A stretch of DNA of 64,000 bases from Galerina marginata (lineage: Eukaryota > Basidiomycota > Agaricomycetes > Agaricales > Galerinaceae). Location: positions 2,976,001-3,040,000 of the forward strand of contig JAECYW010000009.1 of assembly GCA_023014335.1 (NCBI GenBank). Direction: 5' to 3'. The notes beneath the pieces were generated by a model that searched no databases, was not told the origin of the DNA, and saw only the letters and a program-made list of their open reading frames with translations. Positions 11,584 to 22,457 of this stretch are shown piece after piece (within the stretch, counting starts at the first letter, position 1; each line of letters opens with the position of its first letter). Position numbers and translations under genes: made by a program.

Positions 11584-12522
11584 TTAATCCCAGTAAGAAT
11601 CGGTAGTCTTGTACCATTGGATTCGCGCTTTCCATTGACATGTAACAACGGAACTCTCAAAAGATTGACCAAGTTTGTGAAGGTGAAAACGACAAAAATA
11701 TTGCGTACTTATGAGCAAGTTGGCCTGACACACGTGAATAGCGAACAAAATCGGTGCACCGGAACCAGCAACCCAGCGCATCACTTGATCCAGATTTTTC
11801 GACGACAAACCAGAGATTTTTGGGGTCGCCTGGTAAGCGCGGATTGAAACAACAGAGTCGACCGTCGTTATCGAGAGACAAAGCAGATTTTCTTGCCCAG
11901 TATCCCTGTCAGTGAAAAAGTATTGAACCTCGGCATATTGAACCTGGCATTTTAGAAGATGGGAATACCAGGACGGAAGCTACTTATAAACTTACCTTAA
12001 CATTGCTCGAAATTCGTGTGCTTTCCTCAATGCGACTGCTTTCCCATTGCTCGTTCCACGGTGTACTGATCTGTGAGAACAACACTTCCTGTTCGAAGGG
12101 TCTCTGGGCCGTGGGCCTGTATGAAGGCGCGTACGAAGGCACAGTTGCCCAAAATGTAACCGGCCAATGTGAGGCTGGTAATAATTGGAGAATTTTAAAT
12201 ATGAACATATCCGTCGTCGTCGACCGGAGCAGGGAAATTTATCGAGAGAGAGTAAACTACCAGGGATGACCGCAGACGTCTCGTACACGAAAGACAAGAC
12301 AATGGGCGAACGTTGAAAAAACGAACGCGATCTAAGGAACGTGGTCCCAGTAGTGCGCTGGTGTTGGAAAACCGACGATAGACAAGGGCGGGCGATGATA
12401 TGACGGTGAACGATGACAACGACGAAAGCACCTGCAAAAAAGTAGGTGGGGGTGACCAGAATTGAGACGCGTCGCTTTTTTGTGACATGTAAAATTGAAT
12501 GATAAATCGGGGATTGTCCCAA
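11584..12522 (-). CDS. Possible multi-exon gene, unresolved
   Basis: The minus strand carries credible splice signals: AAG|GTAAGT near 11996 and CACTGACAG| near 11911. Between them and downstream are moderately hydrophobic stretches (SGAPILFAIHVCQANLLIS; then FVVFTFTNLVNLLRVPLL), which suggests a membrane protein resembling the last helices of fungal seven-helix DUF families. The frame upstream of 12190 is ambiguous between three readings. I could not build a complete model, so function and borders are guesses. It may be a degraded copy. Confidence 0.25.
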
Positions 12523-12629
12523 ACTAGCGAGCGTCCGTGACCGTTACAGATGTGATGACACGACCTCGCTGAGAGCGTCGCGGGTCACCCAGCGGCAAGG
12601 GTGCGACACGCTCAGCGCACGATACATTT

Positions 12630-13005
12630 TGCTTGAGCTAAAACAGGATATTTTGAATTTTATCAAAACATATGTGAGAATATTTTATTCAAACATTGTC
12701 GCAAACAAAGACATTTTGACCAGAGATGAATAAGACATTTACGCAAATAGGTAAATTTCAGCAGAATGTTTAATTTTGATCAATTTGCTAAAATCCAAAT
12801 TTTCAGTTTGATCAAAATTGGCAGTTTTACCTATTTTTTGGGTCATGGCTGAATATTTCATTTAACAAAGACGCTAAATCAGGTGTTTTGCCCACATTTT
12901 CGTGCAATCAACAGATGACATTTTGACCCAAATTTTACCTCATGTTAAAACACAAACGGTCTATCCCACATTTTGACCCTTGTCAAAATAGTTACACCCC
13001 AGTAG
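12630..13005. repeat. AT-rich interspersed repeat with ATTTTGACC motifs
   Basis: ACATTTTGACC or close variants recur at about 12711, 12917 and 12968, and more loosely elsewhere. AAATAGGTAAA (about 12746) and TTTTACCTATTT (about 12823) face each other around TTTTGATCAA/TTGATCAAAA. The whole has the look of a nonautonomous fold-back element with worn arms. No target duplication was identified. Confidence 0.4.
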
Positions 13006-13269
13006 TGAGGATTTTCTGTCTTTGGATTGTCATACACGTGTCCTAAAAGTATTCTCAGCCGCACATAAAGATGGCGCTTCTTCCAAAATTAAAAGCCAGG
13101 CACCAGCGAAAGTATTATATGTCAACGCCTCAACGAATCTCTCTGTCTCTAAAGCCTACCGGGCACTTTCCAAGGGCTGAGAGGTTTATTACGACTTCTG
13201 CAGTCGCCACTGTTTGGGGAAAGCAACATGGGAAGTGTCCATTTTGAAGTCAGTCTTTCTTCATTGAAG

Positions 13270-14807
13270 TATGGCGGGGTAAGTGGGGAAGTATTATTCG
13301 CGAGAACATTAACTTTTTTTTAACACTCCTGACAGTTTTTGTCGTTTCCCGGACATTTCAATACAGTTTCTAATACTCTATCTGAAGTCTTATGCAATAA
13401 AATTTGTGTTCCCGAAAGCACTTAGCATTCCCGAGAACATATTTGACCATTCCCCAAAAGAATTGGAATTCCCGAATTTTTTTTTTACCTTTCCCGAAAC
13501 TATTTTGTGTTCCCGGATCCATTTTTCGTGATTCCCGAGTGATTTCACTCTGAAATTTAAACCCCAAGAACATCTCCGTTCCCGAAAACACATTACTGTG
13601 TACCTGCCAAGGACACGGCTAATTTCGGCTGGCCAGTCGGGCCTTAAAATTGTATCTTCTTAAAAAGGAAATGGCCTACGGTAGGATAAGCGCCTCTCCG
13701 CCATTTCTTCATTTTGTGCGTTGTTCCTCGTCATTTTTTATCCACGCAAGGAAGGCGGTCAAGGTTAATTAAATTTCTGAGATTTTTTGTATTTACCTGG
13801 CGTAATCAAGGCGCAATTCCCATTTAATTATGCCTTGCTCAAAAATGCGGCCGACCGCCCCAGGCTTACTGTTTAAGGCCAGCTTGTATAAACATGCAAG
13901 TAGCAAATTACTCCGATGAATACCTACACATATACATCCGCACCACACCACCTCGACGCATATAACGAGGCGCTACGTCCGGGCCGGCCGAAGACACGTA
14001 CAGTTCATGTTATTGCAGGAAGCGTACACGCCTTCGACCGGCCCGGAAGCCGTCGCTGTTCCTGTTGTCGATTTCCAGCGACTTGGGAACTTTGAATGCA
14101 TTAATCCCAGAAGAGATGCAGTAGGAGGTACATCTAAGTATTAGTGCTACGATTCTAGGCATTAAACCTGAAAAATTGGCTTTCTTGAGGGCGCTTAAAA
14201 CTTATTATATTGCAGTGTAGTTTAACATCCAATGTACACAGCTCGTGTTAATACCCTCAAAATTAAAGCAGGTGGGTACCTAGAATATCAGGAAGTAATT
14301 GACCCTGGCCGCCTTCCCTGCGCGCATCAAAAATAACGAGGAACAATGCACAAAATGCAGAAATAACGGAGAGGCGCTTCAAAGGCGCTTATCCTACCGT
14401 AGGCCATTTCCTTTTTAAGAAGATACAATTTTAAGGCCCGACTGGCCAGCCGAAATTAGCCGTGTCCTTGGCAGGTACACAGTAATGTGTTTTCGGGAAC
14501 GGAGATGTTCTTGGGGTTTAAATTTCAGAGTGAAATCACTCGGGAATCACGAAAAATGGATCCGGGAACACGAAATAGTTTCGGGAAAGGTTAAAAAAAA
14601 ATTCGGGAATTCCAACTCTTTTGGGGAATGGTCAAATATGTTCTCGGGAATGCTAAGTGCTTTTGGGAACGCGATTTTTATTGCATAAGACTTAAGATAT
14701 AGTATTGGGAACTGTATGTAAATGTCCGGGAAACTATGAAGATTGTTCGGGGTGTAAAAAAAAGTAAATGTTTTCGGAAATAATACTTCCCCACTTACCC
14801 CGCCATA
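13270..14807. mobile_element. 1538-bp DNA element with about 500-bp TIRs
   Basis: TATGGCGGGGTAAGTGGGG at 13270 is mirrored by CCCCACTTACCCCGCCATA ending at 14807. The arms (about 13270-13772 and 14297-14807) are highly similar along their length: each gives a 67-codon frame (13390-13593 minus, 14485-14688 plus) differing at only a few residues. TTGAAG flanks both ends (13264-13269 and 14808-14813), a perfect 6-bp target duplication. Each arm carries at least eight TTCCCG-type motifs in one orientation, as transposase-binding subterminal arrays do. No transposase is encoded, so it is nonautonomous. The superfamily is not established; 6-7 bp duplications occur in Dada-like elements. Confidence 0.82.
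13979..14046. repeat. GC-rich hairpin inside the TIR element
   Basis: CCGGGCCGGCCGAAGACACGTAC (13979-14001, 23 bases in two parts: CCGGGCCGGCCGAAG and ACACGTAC) pairs with the segment at 14024-14046 with three mismatches around a 22-base loop. It sits in the centre of the inverted-repeat element and is far more GC-rich than its surroundings. Confidence 0.6.
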
Positions 14808-15192
14808 TTGAAGGCGCTACTAGTATCCCAAGACATTTACCAACTTTCAACTGCATAGATGAATTCATAAATGGAAAGGCAAGACCTAAACAACATTCAG
14901 TTGTCGCATTGCGAAATAGAACAGAATAGCTTCCTTGAAGTTTGCCCATAGCGCCTTAGTATGTATAATTATATGTTGCCCTCTTAGCCAATCCTTCTAA
15001 TGTGAAAGGAACAAACAAAACTTTATAGTAGTTTCGAACCCATGGAATGGAATCTTGATCCGTATACTCAACCTCTGTACTGATCTCTTTTGCCTCATGC
15101 TATAACTTATAACGAGTCCTGAGGCTGTCCTGGCCATTCAGAAAATTAATCACACATATACGCAGGCTGACACAAACCACTGACCAATTCCT

Positions 15193-15708
15193 TTACTTCA
15201 GCTTCTTGCTAACACGGGAACCGCCACCCTCCTTCACCGCTTTCCGCTTCTTCAAACAACCAGCCTGTGCGCATGATATCACGTTCTCATTCCCCTCCCA
15301 TCTGTCCTCGTCATAATACACGACCTTGCGAAGGTCTATAGTATGCAAAGCCTCGATGCAGAACCTGGTTGGGCAGCCAGTGTGTTCTGCATCAAACTTA
15401 ACACCACAACAAAAAAGCGTCGTTGTCATCTCATCAGAACCAACATTTGTCCGCTCCGAATCGCCCTCCTCATTATGCTCGATCTTGCACGCCTTCTTGT
15501 GGTTCTCGTTGTCACTATACTCGACGTGGCAGCGCACGCAGTGTTTCCTGTCGCCCTCTTGATCTGATAACGGGGCCAGAAGAGTCGAGAGCCCCTTCAG
15601 CTCCTCGGGGGTCGCCTTCGTCAGGGATTTTATGAGGCAAGCTTGGATGTTTTCGGCGGTAGAAACACTAAGGAGCGACTTGAGAGTCGTTCGGGAACTC
15701 GGCGCCAT
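15193..15708 (-). CDS. Small Cys/His-rich protein (paralogue A)
   Basis: Intact single-exon frame of 171 residues. An N-terminal helical part (residues about 8-50, IQACLIKSLTKATPEELKGL) is followed by a probable metal-binding region. That region has HCVRCHVEYSDNENH at about 57-71, then ACKIEH, FCCG, FCIEALHT and a CAQAGCLKK end; the spacing CxxCH...H...C...H suggests zinc binding. The C-terminus is Lys/Arg-rich (nuclear-signal-like). It is clearly homologous to the protein at 18414-18914, sharing the same block order. Both lie on the minus strand and flank an F-box-like gene. I do not recognise a named family; a lineage-specific fungal protein is likely. Metal binding is inferred from residues only. 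Confidence 0.72.
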   Translation of the reverse strand: MAPSSRTTLKSLLSVSTAENIQACLIKSLTKATPEELKGLSTLLAPLSDQEGDRKHCVRCHVEYSDNENHKKACKIEHNEEGDSERTNVGSDEMTTTLFCCGVKFDAEHTGCPTRFCIEALHTIDLRKVVYYDEDRWEGNENVISCAQAGCLKKRKAVKEGGGSRVSKKLK

Positions 15709-16271
15709 CTGTGGATACAGTAGTTGAGCGTCAGCAAGGTAGGGAAGGGGTTAATTCCACCACAGGTTTTTACCTTTTACACGACGGTGCTCCGTGGTTG
15801 AATCGAATGGAAGGACGAACCCAGAGGACCTTGACCACTAAAAGGAGCTTTGGTTACGCGTCTTGAAGTCCAAAGTTAGAAGTAATGGTCGCCGTTTCTG
15901 CTGGAAGCCAGACGGCAAAAAATGTGAACACGTTTTACGCCTCGCGCCGTTTGGTCCTGTTTATAAACTTACTTGTGACAGGGACTCCACAACTATATTT
16001 CCCTGTGAGGTGGACTTGCGTAGCATTGTACCACAACCAAAGTCAAATTTTCTGCACTCCTCATGACGATTTTAGATGACAGAATAACTCCTTGGAACTT
16101 GAATTAATGACCGGCTCCGTGTTTCCTCTCCTGGGAGTCCTGCCAGAGGGGCCATATAATGGTGAGTTCATGTACCTCTTCGGAGACGATTGGACATTTC
16201 ACAAAGTCTCTATCCATCGGTTCTGTTAGTTTATGGTACATTGACGTGTTCCGGATTATATACCTGGATAT

Positions 16272-17825
16272 TCAGGCTAAATGTTCAGAAAGCCATATAA
16301 TGGTAAGCTCTGGGAAACGCAGCTGTACCAGTTTAAAACTTTTAGCTTCTTTACATTCCGTAAGGTCAAGGACCTCCACCGGATAACCAGCTCGTTTGCG
16401 AGATTGCAAAAACGACAGTACGTGCCCTGTTCCTATCTCCAAGTCAAATCGTGAGGGCTGGATTGCACTCTCAAGCCGCAAGACACGCAGACTGGGGAAA
16501 AGGATTGCTGAGGTACGCTCCTGGGCACTTGAAAGGGACACGAGTGTGCTTTCATCGGTGGTAATGGTGTCGACAGAAGTGAGTGAGGATGCGAACGCAC
16601 TGAGTGCGTCGGGCAATAAGGAGTGGTTTATGGTAACATGCAAGTGGGTTACAGACTGTAGGTCAAGAGATTGTAGCGATAATGCGGTAAAGAGAAGGTT
16701 AATTGTCTCCATTGACATTAGGAAATCTGCAATTATGACTGAGAAGAGAGGCATTGGTACAACTCTGCAACTTGGCTGCGTTTCATAGTCACCAAAGAGA
16801 AAGCTCCAAAACGAGATTCGGAGGCATATTACTTTGGGCAGGTGAGTTCGAAAATAGTTTTGCGTAAATTTGGATAACGCAAGGAGATCAGAGGCGGGGG
16901 CGTCATGAATCAGATGATGACCCTCCATGACACACCGACTAGGTTGTATGGTAAGCGAGCAGCCTGCCGGTAGCCGAAAGCAGGCAACTGTGCGCAAAGT
17001 CATTGGGATATTAGTATTTATGGATAGCTGGGTGAGATCTGGGAGGGAGATCGGAGGCTGAATGGCGTCTGTCAGGATGCCTGATTTACGGAAATCTGTT
17101 AATTTTAGTGATTTCAGGAGAGGCATATTTCGGACAGCTTCTAGTATCTCTGGGAAGGTGAGAGGGAAGCCAATGCAAACGTCGCGAAGAGTAGATAACC
17201 ATGGTGAATTGAAAGGAAATTTTAGCCTCGCGTTGAAGACAAGCAGCGACGGGGCCTCCTGGGCGAATAACGGTAACGTGGAAGACGATAATTTTTTGGG
17301 GAATGGAGAATCAAAATCGTTCGAATCGATACGTGGACGGATTCTAAATCGTTGAAGTTGTGGTGCTGGTCGATAAATAGCCATCCAACGGTTGTTGCTT
17401 GCTCGCTGCTTCCAGGTTCGATCAATAACGATGTCGATCTTCTGGATCCTGTCCCAATGGATATTCAGTACCGCAAAGAAAAAAGCATGGGCTGTAAATG
17501 GGGGGTTCGGGGCTTCGGCCATGTCTCCCTTTATCCAGAGAAGGGAACTCCCACTTCGGCGTAATACTTCATATCTCCACAGGTCTGTCGAGTGACGGAG
17601 ATCGTCGAGGTCAATGAGTTTCCCCCATAACGACGGGGACTGGAGAATGAACAAACGCCAGTATTGGCACACTTGTGAGTACCGTCGAGTCGATTTCAGG
17701 GCGTCGTCAGTAGCAAACATGTCTGTGTTCAGCTTGATAATGGACCAGAGTAGATCGCCGCCGAGCTTGAGGATAGGCGCTTCTGTGATTGCGTGTTGAA
17801 TGGAATTTGGAAATCCAGAGTCCAT
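16272..17825 (-). CDS. F-box-like protein, Agaricomycete type
   Basis: Intact 517-residue single exon. Residues about 12-70 (ILKLGGDLLWSIIKLNTDMF, then RRYSQVCQYWRLFILQSPSLW) follow the F-box-like pattern of mushroom proteins: a short helix set ending in SQVCxxWRxxxxxSPxLW. The remainder holds irregular leucine-rich segments (e.g. ILEAVRNMPLLKSLKLTDF and LQSLDLQSVTHLHV), as expected for a substrate-recognition LRR fold. Such proteins usually link substrates to SCF ubiquitin ligases through Skp1. The start is the first in-frame ATG before the F-box-like part. Related genes sit at 53288-54699 and 58228-59447. Confidence 0.78.
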   Translation of the reverse strand: MDSGFPNSIQHAITEAPILKLGGDLLWSIIKLNTDMFATDDALKSTRRYSQVCQYWRLFILQSPSLWGKLIDLDDLRHSTDLWRYEVLRRSGSSLLWIKGDMAEAPNPPFTAHAFFFAVLNIHWDRIQKIDIVIDRTWKQRASNNRWMAIYRPAPQLQRFRIRPRIDSNDFDSPFPKKLSSSTLPLFAQEAPSLLVFNARLKFPFNSPWLSTLRDVCIGFPLTFPEILEAVRNMPLLKSLKLTDFRKSGILTDAIQPPISLPDLTQLSINTNIPMTLRTVACFRLPAGCSLTIQPSRCVMEGHHLIHDAPASDLLALSKFTQNYFRTHLPKVICLRISFWSFLFGDYETQPSCRVVPMPLFSVIIADFLMSMETINLLFTALSLQSLDLQSVTHLHVTINHSLLPDALSAFASSLTSVDTITTDESTLVSLSSAQERTSAILFPSLRVLRLESAIQPSRFDLEIGTGHVLSFLQSRKRAGYPVEVLDLTECKEAKSFKLVQLRFPELTIIWLSEHLA

Positions 17826-18413
17826 CGTCTTCGGGTAAGAAGGACCGACTATTACTACGTCACTGGGTTCGAAGCAGAGTCGTGGTGTAGCTGATAGTCC
17901 TCGATTTACTGGAATACCGGGCTGGCCAAGGCAGGTGGAAGATTCATCGAGAGTCGAGTGGCAAATCTTTGTATTTGTTTTGGCCTGGGGTTGGCAATTG
18001 CCTGATTAGGGGCACATGCCACCAGCCCGAAATATCATTATTACGAAATCCTTAGCTCTTCCTTTAAATTCATGTCGATCTAGTTGGCAGGCAAAGCTAT
18101 GCAAAATATACATTGAATTTAGGCATTTCGGTATCGAGTTAAGGCGAAGCAGCAATTTTACTAATTACACTATTTATCTGTGGGTGATCAAAAATATACA
18201 AATTTCGTTAGGATTTGAATGATAGAAAAATGGTGTCGAGAGAACAATCATGAAGGTCGTGGGCTGGGAGTATATTTAAGGGAGGATATGGATGTGGGAC
18301 TCAGAAATGAGCAAGGTGTGGAGGCATGCCACTGAGCAGTGGCACGTAACAGTTTCGACCGCACCCACCCTGACCTCCAAGTCGACAACGCCGCCAGTGA
18401 AGCTCTGTGCTGG
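17826..18413. other. Intergenic
   Basis: Nothing recognisable. It separates the F-box-like gene from the second Cys-rich paralogue, and probably holds the promoter of the former and the 3' end of the latter. Confidence 0.4.
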
Positions 18414-18914
18414 CTAGTCACTGCTAGTCCTCCCGTCTTCGCTGTCTAAACAGCCAGCTTCCGAGCATGGTTTCACGTTCTCGTTAGTACGGCCATCACA
18501 GTTTTCGTCGTAGTACCGGACATGTGTCGGGTATGTCGTATGAAAGGCCAGAATGCAGAACGTGTCAGGATGACCAACGTCCTCGTCAAAGGAGGCACCG
18601 CAGCACGACAGCCTTATGCGACTCTCGGAGCACAGTGTCATGTCTCTTTCCCACTCGCCATCTTCATGATGCTCTATCTTGCAGGCGGCCTTGTGGTTTT
18701 CGTTTTCGCTGTACTGTCGGTGGCAGCGTACACAGTGCTTTAAAACACTTGCTTGAGACAATAAAGGAGCCAAAACAGAGGAGAGGGTCTTCAGCTCCGC
18801 AGGCGACGCCTTCGTCAAAGATTCTAAAAGGCAGGTTTGAATTTTCCCGAGAGTGGATTTGCGGAGGACAAATGCGAGTTGTTGTTGCAAATCCGACGAC
18901 ATCTTCATCGACAT
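18414..18914 (-). CDS. Small Cys/His-rich protein (paralogue B)
   Basis: Intact 166-residue single exon, paralogous to 15193-15708. Shared blocks are LxESLTKAxPxELKxLSxxLAPL, KHCVRCHxxYSxNENHKxACKIEH, a CCG pair, FCxxAxHT and NENVxxCxEAGCL. The copies differ in the loop between ACKIEH and CCG and at the C-terminus, where B lacks the basic tail. Conserved Cys and His positions point to a shared metal-binding fold under selection. A later in-frame Met (residue 3 or 5) could be the true start. Its role is unknown. Confidence 0.72.
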   Translation of the reverse strand: MSMKMSSDLQQQLAFVLRKSTLGKIQTCLLESLTKASPAELKTLSSVLAPLLSQASVLKHCVRCHRQYSENENHKAACKIEHHEDGEWERDMTLCSESRIRLSCCGASFDEDVGHPDTFCILAFHTTYPTHVRYYDENCDGRTNENVKPCSEAGCLDSEDGRTSSD

Positions 18915-19372
18915 GAGAATTGAATCGCTGCAAGAGAAGTAGGTCTACTTACGACTGGACTCTTTGCTGGTTGAATGTGGAATAGATAGAGGGTAGTGGC
19001 ACGCGTCGCGTCGCGTTTTAAATTGAAGGGCTCGTTTGGTTCTGCTTGTTCAATCCACGTGCCAGGAGTCCTTTGACAAAGAACCTCTTTGAATCTTTCT
19101 AATTCAAAATCGCCTTGGTGTCAGTCCGACGGTCAACGAGAGCCTAGCAATGGGCCTATAAAACCAGATGTAAGAAGACTTTAGAAAGACCTCGGTTTGG
19201 ATTATCTTCTTGGAGGAGCAGAACCAACTCGACGCTAGTAACAGATGGCCGCGACTCGAGGATCGGGATAAAAAAGCAAAGTGCTGAGGAAACGGTAATT
19301 CCTCATGCAGAATTGAACTAGGAAGCCAAGCGATGATTCAAAGTAACAAATAAATAAAACAATTTTGGGTCA

Positions 19373-22300
19373 CTATCCTACCGTTTCGCTGCATGAATGT
19401 GCGTCTCGGAATTGCAACCGTTGCAAAGCCAGATCCCAATCCTACCCATAGAATATACGCCAAGGTCCAGACAGGAATCGCATCAAATGAATAATTTGGA
19501 AGCACTAAATAGCGTGATGAACCCGCATGTTTTATCACAAAAAGAAATGAGACGCACGCGAAAGTCCAGAGATTTTGGGGATTGTTGTATGTGTCTTTGG
19601 TGTATGGGAAGCGGACTGAAGTCCGTTGTCAAGCATAGCACCTAATTAAAAAAATCTGATTGAACGTACACAGTGGCAGCTCCGATTCGTAAGCTAAGAA
19701 AGGGGAAGAAGTTCAGTCAAGGCTCGGAAGTTGAAGAAGAGAGAAAACACATACCGATTGGTACCCTTTCGTCGAAGAAGCTCCAAGCTAGCAAGGTCAA
19801 TTATTAGCACCAACTTCATTTGAACACAAGGGAGTTAGAGTCACCAGTTCTCCAATTGTGGCTAGTAGGCATGAGTTAGTCATCGACGGGCTGGAAAGAA
19901 CGCTAAAAGGGACGTAAGAACATACCGGAAGTTGGAGTCAACGAGTCTACAGAAGGCGGATTAGAGAGAGACCTATTCCGACAAGCCGAAACTCACAAAT
20001 CAGGCGGGGCCAACGGATCCTAAATACCGCGAATGCGTCAGTCAACCAGACAATGAAGGACAAATCATACGAAGCAACTCACATCCTTCAATCCAACAGA
20101 CTTAATTTCCGTATCAAGGTCTGACCACTCAAGAACCTGATTACCCGCCATACCCTTGAACTGCATGATCTCGCCTGGCTTTCCACCGAAAATTGCAATT
20201 TTGGTGTGATGTCGCTCATTCATGAGCGTGCTAAACATCGCACATGTTGAAGCGCAATTTCCGTTGCTGACTGTCCGTGTAAAACGCATCTCGTTAGTTC
20301 GGTCGATGCGGAAAATAACTCCAAACTTACCAATAGCGACTTTGCTGTAAGGCAAAATAAAATGAATCAATATATGTTAGGGTATTAGTTACGAAGAACT
20401 GACTTGAGATCGAAGGGCGGAGTTGCAGGAATTGGCTGAGAGAAGGACTCTACGCAAGTATCCTGAATCACATCAACTATTAAGCTCCTATAGTCAATTT
20501 AATGAGCATGGGACTTACGTGGAAGCGTTGAGAGGTGGGGTCGCTTCGTCCGTTGACAACGAATGGCGCAGATGGGCTATTATAATTAAAGGTGACCGGC
20601 ATGACCGTGTCGTTCAAAAATGCCCCTTAATTTCAGGTTTTAGCCCTCGTTCCGCATATCTCCGAGTAGGAATCGACTTACAGTTGTCGGGACTGTAGAA
20701 CGTACCAATATCGTTCTGCCCCAAGGCGACGTGAGCAGCGACGATCTTTTGCGCGAGGGGGTTGGCGCGTTGGGTCGACTGGAAGCCACTTTGATAACAG
20801 AGGTTAAAGAATCTCAGAATTCACGAGGAATTGTCTGGACGTACGGGTAGCCAATTTGAGATCCAGCCAGGAATTGGTGCAAGAACTGGCCCAAGCAGAC
20901 GAAGCCACCTGCGATCAGCCAACAACTACATTCAGAGATAGACATTGGATGCAAGTTCGTAGTATCCACGCACCTCCGTTATCGGTAAGGTCGATGATCA
21001 GTTGATTGACACCAGCAGCTTTGAAGTCTTTAACGGTGGCTACGACGTCGGTTTGAAATTGATTGAAGTCTGTGGGCTCGAAAGACCCAACAAACATCTA
21101 GTAGTAATTATTAACATTTATGAAGCAAGCGTTTCAATAAAAATTGGGACTCACAACGCCAGTTTTACTTCCTGGTAAAATAAACGACTTGATGACATCC
21201 TCGCTCCCATTGACTGGGGGTGCGGTTGGAAGGAAGGGTCCAGGAAGTCCAACTCCTTTGGTCTTCAGGCCGTCGATGATGCTGGCCTTTGGCTGCTTGA
21301 GAGCAGGCTTGATAGGGCCATGCGAAACACCTGTCCCGCGAAGATCCACACCGTTGGTCGCATCGTTGGCAGCACAGTTGTTCGCCCAGCTGTGGTATTC
21401 AAAACCTAGTCAACGATGCAATGTCATGGAAGAAACAAAAAGCCCCCTACAATGATGCTTTGTCCGTAAACGGGACTCCTATAAAATCGGCGAGGTACGG
21501 AATTTGAACGGACTCCACTTTCGTCGAGTTGACAGTAATGAGCTTGAAGTTCAATGAAGTTCGCGTGACGTCAAGGGGACCCGCCAAATCTCCCAGGCGC
21601 TGGGAGAACGCGGTACCGGATATGCGGTAGCTGCTAAACACCGAGTTGACACGGACCCCGTGGTCGAGGTAGTTCCCAGATACCGTGCTGGCGATAAGGT
21701 CGACGTAGTCGTATGGCGCCATTCCCTCGATCTGGACGATCTTCGCGCCAGCGAGACGCCTGAAGTCGAAACCAATAGAGTCAAAGAACCCTGTGTAGGC
21801 TGTTCCAAGCTGGGCGAGGAACTCGACTGAGTCCGGTGCAATGAAGACATTTTGCACGCCGTTCTCCTCCAGGCTGACCACAGGCGCAGGAAGGATGTTT
21901 TGGAAGGCGTTGTAGCACGATGGGAAATAGCCTAGATCAACGGCATTAGCGGGAAAGCAGGACAGACGGACGTGTCGGAGAAATCACGGAGGACGTACGC
22001 GTATGTCCGTCGTTAAGTTGGGTTGTAAAGTCATAGAGCGCCTTGTTAAAGTCGTAATCCGTCTATAACGCCCCAGTTGAGTCTGTGTCTGTTATTTGGG
22101 TCAAAAAAAAGAGCTTACAGCGAATTTTTGAGTCGCAAACTTTGCCAACGTTGCTCTAATGTTGACGGTTGACTCCTGGAACGGCGGGGGCGAGTTTAGG
22201 TAAAAGTCCTCGAACGTGAAGAAGTCAAAAACTCGATTCATGTTCCCCAGGACATTCTGCCGAAGGGTCTCATTGAAAGGGAATGCCTTGTAGCACGCAA

Positions 22301-22457
22301 GGGCGTCGGCGGGGGGAACAAAAGTCTTTCCTGCTATTTTAGCACATGGATCAGCAGCTGCTGTCGGATCAGGCGCTGCCGCGGAGAGCAGAGAATAGCC
22401 CGCAAGAACGAGTGGAAGTAGGCGATGTAGAGCTGGCATTGATAGTCCCGTTTTCAA
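19373..22457 (-). CDS. Secreted S41-family protease-like protein, many exons
   Basis: It begins with a signal peptide (LLPLVLAGYSLLSAAAPDP). Later blocks follow fungal CPAF/S41-type proteins: a cap-like N-domain, LNDGHT, YFPSCYNAFQ, SFWANNCAAND (closing with acceptor CCACAG at about 21390), VMFVGSFEPTDF, LIIDLTDNGG, then VSNGNCASTCAMF and IFGGKPGEIMQFKG, and finally FRFPYTKDTYNNPQNLW. The S41 nucleophile Ser would be that in NCAST. Good introns lie at 22118, 21450, near 21150 and near 20330. The C-terminus AETVG and stop at 19373 assume donor GTGCGT and acceptor ATGCAG; without that last intron the frame runs to 19338 with a hydrophobic tail. Secretion and peptide cleavage are inferred from the family. 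An alternative start is Met at about 22439. Confidence 0.78.

Noticed and set aside
11657..11881. DPKNLW peptide resembling the NPQNLW end of the S41-like gene at 19560
   Set aside because: Only six residues match; surrounding blocks do not follow the S41 order.
13390..14688. Two matching 67-codon frames on opposite strands
   Set aside because: They are the same stretch of the terminal inverted repeats read inwards; the match reflects the arms, not a conserved protein.
16396..17355. Plus-strand frames inside the F-box-like gene
   Set aside because: They are shadows of the intact 517-residue minus-strand frame.
21400..21450. Apparent broken splice junction in the S41-like gene
   Set aside because: The acceptor at CTAG gives a stop, but using the next acceptor (CCACAG at about 21390) closes the frame as ASFWANNC, so no lesion is needed.
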